Below, piece by piece: positions 5,766 to 9,203 of a stretch of 9,203 nucleotides of DNA. Position 1 is the stretch's first letter; each line of letters opens with the position of its first letter. Source of the DNA: an uncultured Kouleothrix sp. (GTDB taxonomy: Bacteria > Chloroflexota > Chloroflexia > Chloroflexales > Roseiflexaceae); assembly GCA_937858455.1 (NCBI GenBank), contig CALLYN010001092.1:1-9203 (forward strand), in the 5' to 3' direction. The position numbers were made by a program, and so were the translations under genes. Under the pieces are notes generated by a model. It had not been told where the DNA came from, did not search any database, and worked only from the letters and a program-made list of their open reading frames with translations.

Positions 5766-5982
5766 ATCGCCAGCCTAGCACGTCCCATACCGGTACGATC
5801 ATCGCTATTCGCATGCGCGCGTTGGCTGCTCGCTGGCACGCTCGGAATACCCAGCCTCAACCTACCCAAAGCCGCGAACAAGATATGGCGCCGGCAGCAG
5901 CACGCCGTGCGCCATGCTCCGAGGCTGCCAGGGTCGCCGTCGGCGAATCGCCACCAGCTGCGCAAACCCGTACGAGTCATTC
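5766..5982 (+). other. Long leader region before the SDR gene
   Basis: About 217 bases lie between the TATAAT box and the SDR ATG. I see no recognisable riboswitch. A hairpin is possible at 5885-5915: ATGGCGC with GCGCCAT, plus inner CGGC with GCCG and one bulged T around AGCAGCAC. Open frames cross the region, one from ATG at 5813, but run into the SDR in another frame and look like shadows. The SDR ATG has no good Shine-Dalgarno sequence (GTACGAGTCATTC precedes it). Confidence 0.4.
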
Positions 5983-6810
5983 ATGCACGGCAAGGTCTGT
6001 ATTGTCACCGGCGCGAGCTCCGGCCTGGGGCTGGCAATTGCCACCGGGCTGGCGCGCATGGGCGCCACGCTGGTGCTGGCCTGCCGCGACATGGCGCGTG
6101 GCGCAGCCGCACAGGCGCGTATCCAGGCGGCCACAGGCAGCCAGCTCATCGAACTCATGCGGCTCGACCTCGCCGAGCAGCAGTCGGTGCGCGACTTCGC
6201 CGCCGCCTACACCGAAAAGTTCAAGCGCCTGAATGTGCTGGTGCACAACGCCGCAGTGTTCGCCAGCCACCGCAGCGTCACGCCCGACGGCATCGAGACG
6301 ATGTTTGCCACCAACCATCTTGGGCCATTTCTGCTGACGCACCTGCTGCTCGACGTGCTGCGCAACGGCGCGCTGGCGCGCGTGATCACCATCACCGGCC
6401 CGGCCGACACCCGGCTCGACCTGGCCGACCTGCAGAGCGAGCGAATGTTTCACGCCATCGACGCATTTGCGGCCTCGCGGCTGTGCAGCCAGATATGCTC
6501 CTTCGAGCTGGCCCGCCGCCTCGACGGGCGCGGTGTCACGTTCAACCTGGCGAACCCCGGCCTGGTGCGCAGCAACCTGATGCGCGAGGCTCCCGGCCTG
6601 GTGCGCTGGCTCTGGCGCGTGGCTGCCGCCTCGCCCGAGCGCGCCGCGCGCACCGCGATCTACCTGGCGTCGTCGCGCGAGGTTGCCGGCGTTACCGGCA
6701 AGCTATTCAAAGGCCGGCGCCAGGTCGCGCCTGCCCACGCCACGCGCGATCCCGAGCTGCGGCGCAAAGTCTGGGAGCTGAGCATGGAGCTTGCGCAGGT
6801 CGTCGGCTAA
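5983..6810 (+). CDS. SDR-fold protein with degenerate catalytic site, 275 aa
   Basis: A Rossmann-fold protein of the short-chain dehydrogenase/reductase superfamily, closest in wording to retinol-dehydrogenase/WWOX-like members. Nucleotide-binding parts are good: T9-G10-A-S-S-G14-L-G16 at the first turn, R35 after the second strand (often NADP-linked), LDL near 61-63, VHNAA (87-91) in place of NNAG, and N111-H-L-G. The catalytic part is not: where the family has Tyr-x3-Lys the codons give F162-A-A-S-R166, and where it has VSS the sequence is I-T138-G139. No tyrosine occurs between about 135 and 170. The C-terminal NPGLVRSN segment (191-198) is normal. It may have lost oxidoreductase activity or use other residues. 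I start at 5983 because MHGKVCIVTGASSGLG is the natural N-terminus; the ATG at 5914 would add a 23-residue Arg-rich extension. It lies 92 bases before the acyl-CoA synthetase. Confidence 0.85.
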   Translation: MHGKVCIVTGASSGLGLAIATGLARMGATLVLACRDMARGAAAQARIQAATGSQLIELMRLDLAEQQSVRDFAAAYTEKFKRLNVLVHNAAVFASHRSVTPDGIETMFATNHLGPFLLTHLLLDVLRNGALARVITITGPADTRLDLADLQSERMFHAIDAFAASRLCSQICSFELARRLDGRGVTFNLANPGLVRSNLMREAPGLVRWLWRVAAASPERAARTAIYLASSREVAGVTGKLFKGRRQVAPAHATRDPELRRKVWELSMELAQVVG

Positions 6811-6888
6811 TATCCGCGCCCTGCGCGCCGGCTCGCGCTGGCTGCAAGGCATATACCACAACCGACCGGTGTATCAAAGGCACATACG

Positions 6889-6896
6889 AAGGAGGT
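6889..6896 (+). promoter_or_regulatory. Strong Shine-Dalgarno AAGGAGGT
   Basis: AAGGAGGT is a full anti-Shine-Dalgarno match. AGGAGG ends seven bases before the ATG at 6903 and decides that start over the in-frame ATG at 6936 and over much longer upstream extensions. It is the strongest ribosome site in the window. Confidence 0.85.
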
Positions 6897-6902
6897 TTCG
6901 CG

Positions 6903-8558
6903 ATGACGCGCCCGCCCGACGCTGGACACACCATGACCGACTACGAGGCCGAGCGGCGAAATTTCTCGCTTGAGGTACCGCCCGACTTCAACTGGGCCTT
7001 CGATGTGATCGACCGCTGGGCCGGCGACCCAGGCCACGAGGCGATGTTCTGGGTCGGCAACGACGGGGGCGAGCGCCGCCTGACATTCGCCGATTTCAAG
7101 CGCCGCTCGAACCAGCTGGCTAATGTGCTCGAGGCCTTGGGCGTGCGCCGCGGCGACCGCGTGTTCCTCATGCTGCCGCGCCTGGTCGAATGGTGGGAGG
7201 CGATCCTTGGCATCATGAAGGTCGGCGCGGTGTCGATGCCCGCCACGACGCTGCTGACGCCCAAAGACATCGCCTACCGCGCCAATCTGGCCGAAACGCG
7301 CGTGGTGATCACCGACGCCGCCAACGCCGCCAAGTTCGACGAAGTGCGCGCCCAGTGCCCCTCGTTCGAGGTGCTGATCGTCGTGGGCGGCGAGCGCGCC
7401 GGCTGGGTGAGCTACGAGCCCGCCGTGGCCGCCGCCGCCGATGCGCGCGCGCGCCTCGCCACCCCCAGCGCCGACCCGTGCATGATCTACTTCACCTCGG
7501 GCACCGTCGGCTACCCAAAGATGGTGCTGCACACCCACGCCTCCTACCCGATCGGCCACACGATCACCGGGAAATACTGGCTCGACCTGCGCCCCGGCGA
7601 CCTGCACTGGAATATGTCCGAGACAGGCTGGGCCAAGGCTGCCTGGAGCAACCTGTTTGGCCCGTGGAACATGGGCGCGTCGCTGTTCATCTACGACGGG
7701 CGCGGCAAGTTCAACCCGCGCGAGACGCTCGAGTTCCTGCAAAAATACCCCGTCACCACCTTCTGCGCGCCGCCGACGATCTACCGCATGCTCGTGCTCG
7801 AAGACCTAGGCGCCTACTCGTTCGCCGCTCTGCGCCACTGCACCGGCGCGGGCGAGCCGCTCAACCCCGAGGTGATCGACACCTGGCGCGCCGCCACCGG
7901 CCTGACGATCCGCGATGGCTACGGCCAGACCGAGACCGTGCTGCTGTGCGCCAACTTCCCGCCGCTTGAGGTCAAGCCCGGCTCGATGGGCAAACCCTCG
8001 CCCGGCTTCGATGTGGCGGTGGTCGACCACGACGGCGCCATCCTGCCGCCCGGCAAAGAAGGCGATATCGGTGTGCGCATCGCGCCCGAGCGACCGCTCG
8101 GCCTGTTCCGAGAGTACTGGCGCAACCCCGACGCCACCGCCGGCTGCATCCGCGGCGACTGGTACATCACCGGCGACCGGGCGATCGTCGACGAGGATGG
8201 CTACTTCTGGTTCGTGGGCCGCGCCGACGACGTCATTCTCAGCGCAGGCTACCGCATCGGCCCATTCGAGGTCGAGAGCGCGCTGGTCGAGCACCCGGCC
8301 GTGGCCGAGGCCGCAGTCGTCGCCAGCCCCGACGACCTGCGCGGCGAGGTGGTGAAGGCGTTTGTGATCCTGGCGCCCGGCCACAGCCCCTCCGACGCGC
8401 TGGCGGCCGAGCTGCAAGAATATGTCAAAGGCGCCACCGCGCCCTACAAATACCCGCGCGAGATCGAGTTCGTCGCCGAGCTGCCCAAAACGATCAGCGG
8501 CAAGATCCGCCGCGTCGAGCTGCGCGAGCGCGAGCGCCAGAAGAAACAGGCCGGCTAG
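6903..8558 (+). CDS. Acyl-CoA synthetase (medium-chain/ACSM-like AMP-forming ligase), 551 aa
   Basis: Activates a carboxylic acid with ATP to the acyl-adenylate and then to the CoA thioester in the cytoplasm. The ANL-superfamily core motifs are present: phosphate loop Y196-F-T-S-G-T-V-G-Y-P-K206; A5 motif D338-G-Y-G-Q-T-E-T345; Y-I-T-G-D425 and R440 (A7); the hinge segment DDVILSAGYRIGPFEVES; and A10 PKTISGK with the catalytic lysine K534. G309-E-P-L-N and LFREYWRNPDAT resemble the ACSM/medium-chain branch more than acetyl-CoA synthetase. Length is normal. The substrate (medium-chain, branched or aromatic acid) cannot be read from the sequence. The MaoC-like gene follows after three bases and is likely translated from the same mRNA; the SDR gene precedes by 92 bases. 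I see no convincing promoter in that gap, so all three may be cotranscribed. Confidence 0.93.
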   Translation: MTRPPDAGHTMTDYEAERRNFSLEVPPDFNWAFDVIDRWAGDPGHEAMFWVGNDGGERRLTFADFKRRSNQLANVLEALGVRRGDRVFLMLPRLVEWWEAILGIMKVGAVSMPATTLLTPKDIAYRANLAETRVVITDAANAAKFDEVRAQCPSFEVLIVVGGERAGWVSYEPAVAAAADARARLATPSADPCMIYFTSGTVGYPKMVLHTHASYPIGHTITGKYWLDLRPGDLHWNMSETGWAKAAWSNLFGPWNMGASLFIYDGRGKFNPRETLEFLQKYPVTTFCAPPTIYRMLVLEDLGAYSFAALRHCTGAGEPLNPEVIDTWRAATGLTIRDGYGQTETVLLCANFPPLEVKPGSMGKPSPGFDVAVVDHDGAILPPGKEGDIGVRIAPERPLGLFREYWRNPDATAGCIRGDWYITGDRAIVDEDGYFWFVGRADDVILSAGYRIGPFEVESALVEHPAVAEAAVVASPDDLRGEVVKAFVILAPGHSPSDALAAELQEYVKGATAPYKYPREIEFVAELPKTISGKIRRVELRERERQKKQAG

Positions 8559-8561
8559 CCC

Positions 8562-9008
8562 ATGCTCAAATTCTACGAAGACTATACCGTCGACAGCGAG
8601 CACGTCACGCCTGCGCGCACGATCGGCCCGGAGGACGTGCGCCAGTTTGCCGACGTGACCGGCGACCACCACCGGCTGCACCTCGACGCCGAGTTTGCGC
8701 GCGGCACGATGTTCGGCGAGCCGATCGGCCACGGCTTGCTCGGCTTGTCGCTGGTCAACGGCCTGGCTTACGGCAGCATCATCGACCCAGACTATGTCAT
8801 GGCGTTTCTCGGGCTCGAGTGGAAGTTCGTGCGGCCAATTCGCATGGGCGCCACCGTACACGCGATTGTGCGCATCGCCGAGCGCAGGCCAACCAGCCAC
8901 CCCGACCGTGGGATCGTCCGCGAGGCCATCCGCCTGGTCGACGCGCACGGCGACCCGCTTCAGACTGGCGAGTTTACGTTTCTGGTGCGGCGGCGGCCCG
9001 CGCTGTGA
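8562..9008 (+). CDS. MaoC-like hot-dog dehydratase/hydratase, 148 aa
   Basis: A single hot-dog domain protein of the MaoC/(R)-specific enoyl-CoA hydratase type, acting on CoA thioesters in the cytoplasm. The signature region is F-A-D-V-T-G-D35-H-H-R-L-H40-L-D-A-E-F-A, then F-G-E-P-I-G-H57-G-L-L. D35 and H40 have the spacing of the catalytic Asp/His pair of PhaJ-type hydratases. The usual N-P pair between them is H37-R38 here, which occurs in some family members. The later part (VMAFLGLEWKFVRPIRMGATVHA) is the typical second half of the hot-dog sheet. Length is normal for the single-domain form. It begins three bases after the synthetase stop, with no strong Shine-Dalgarno sequence of its own, so translational coupling is likely. 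The exact substrate is unknown. Confidence 0.9.
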   Translation: MLKFYEDYTVDSEHVTPARTIGPEDVRQFADVTGDHHRLHLDAEFARGTMFGEPIGHGLLGLSLVNGLAYGSIIDPDYVMAFLGLEWKFVRPIRMGATVHAIVRIAERRPTSHPDRGIVREAIRLVDAHGDPLQTGEFTFLVRRRPAL

Positions 9009-9053
9009 GCTGATGCAGCCTGCGGCAGAGGCACTTTCTAGCCTCGGTGCTCG

Positions 9054-9078
9054 GCTTGCGGCGCTCCGCGCCATAAGC
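9054..9078. other. Small imperfect hairpin after the MaoC gene
   Basis: GCTT-GC-GGCGC, loop TCC, GCGCC-AT-AAGC gives two short paired segments with a mismatch of two bases between them. It lies directly upstream of the terminator and has no U-tract of its own. Confidence 0.35.
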
Positions 9079-9079
9079 G

Positions 9080-9114
9080 GAACCTTGGAAGGCACAGCCC
9101 TCCAAGGTTCTTTT
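9080..9114 (+). terminator. Intrinsic terminator of the acyl-CoA gene cluster
   Basis: GAACCTTGGA (9080-9089) pairs with TCCAAGGTTC (9101-9110). After one A-C mismatch, GGC pairs with GCC around the loop ACA, and TTTT follows directly at 9111-9114. It begins 71 bases after the MaoC stop and is a good rho-independent terminator for the plus strand. Confidence 0.85.
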
Positions 9115-9137
9115 ACCAAGTCCGTTTGCTCACTTTC

Positions 9138-9184
9138 TTTTTGGTATGGCCTGCCCGGCAAAGCCGGGCAGGCCATACCAAAAA
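9138..9184. repeat. Perfect 22-bp palindrome with GGCAAAGCC apex
   Basis: Arms at 9138-9159 and 9163-9184 are exact complements: TTTTTGGTATGGCC continues through TGCCCGGC, and the right arm returns to CCAAAAA. The loop is AAA. It could serve as a bidirectional terminator for converging genes, since each strand ends its stem with a T-or-A tract, or it could be a dispersed repeat. The neighbouring gene to the right is outside the window. Confidence 0.8.
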
Positions 9185-9193
9185 ATTTCGGGG

Positions 9194-9203
9194 GCGGCAA
9201 AGC
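9194..9203. repeat. Truncated palindrome start (GCGGC-AAA-GC)
   Basis: GCGGC-AAA-GC at the window edge matches the core of the hairpin at 4625-4637 and likely continues past position 9203. It cannot be confirmed from this window. Confidence 0.3.

Noticed and set aside
5813..6232. 139-residue plus-strand open frame in the SDR leader
   Set aside because: It has no ribosome site, a shadow-like Arg/Ala/Ser composition, and overlaps the SDR gene in another frame.
4875..6902. Upstream extension of the acyl-CoA synthetase frame to an ATG at 4875, giving a 1227-residue protein
   Set aside because: The extension runs through the exonuclease and SDR genes in a different frame, has an Arg/Ala/Pro-rich shadow composition, and the perfect Shine-Dalgarno at 6889-6896 fixes the start at 6903.
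6807..7742. 311-residue minus-strand open frame
   Set aside because: Antisense of the synthetase N-terminal half with no recognisable domain.
7806..9200. 464-residue minus-strand open frame opposite the synthetase and MaoC genes
   Set aside because: It mirrors two well-supported plus-strand genes; a GC-rich third position keeps the antisense frame open. It also crosses the terminator and the 22-bp palindrome.

Overview
The window is GC-rich bacterial DNA with dense coding and strong third-position G/C, so most long open frames are shadows of seven real genes. No 16S or tRNA marker is present. The GC content, TGn-extended -10 boxes, a GT-C-like membrane protein and C/G-tract intergenic palindromes would fit a Chloroflexota relative (Roseiflexus/Kouleothrix type), but that placement is an inference.

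Layout. (1) Positions 1-1241, minus strand: an unrecognised 177-aa protein followed by a multipass membrane protein that leaves the window at position 1. The membrane protein has no normal start codon where its Shine-Dalgarno sequence predicts one; the codon there is ACG. (2) Positions 1242-1828, no gene: a 21-bp tandem repeat array with a 126-bp higher-order period. (3) Positions 1829-2404, minus strand: a small two-TM protein with a bacterial PH-like domain. It is divergent from (4) 2612-4603, plus strand: an orphan membrane-anchored GAF/HisKA/HATPase histidine kinase. A promoter is visible for each in the 207-bp gap. (5) Positions 4604-4938: a gene-free, palindrome-rich spacer with four inverted repeats. 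(6) Positions 4939-5721: an exonuclease III/AP endonuclease whose -10 box lies 6 bp before the ATG, so its mRNA is probably leaderless. (7) Positions 5983-9008: an SDR-fold protein with a degenerate active site (F162-x3-R166 in place of Tyr-x3-Lys), an acyl-CoA synthetase and a MaoC-like hot-dog hydratase. The last two are 3 bp apart. (8) Positions 9009-9203: a good intrinsic terminator, a perfect 22-bp palindrome, and the start of another palindrome cut by the window end.

How the genes may work together. The synthetase activates a carboxylic acid to its CoA thioester and the MaoC protein would hydrate an enoyl-CoA or dehydrate a hydroxyacyl-CoA, so together with the SDR-fold protein they suggest a small acyl-CoA metabolic cluster of unknown substrate. 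The kinase has no response regulator in the window. I see no CRISPR, no transposase, no phage genes and no obvious defence system. The most unusual items are the ACG start, the tandem array, the palindromes sharing a GGCAAAGCC apex, the leaderless exonuclease transcript and the active-site-degenerate SDR.
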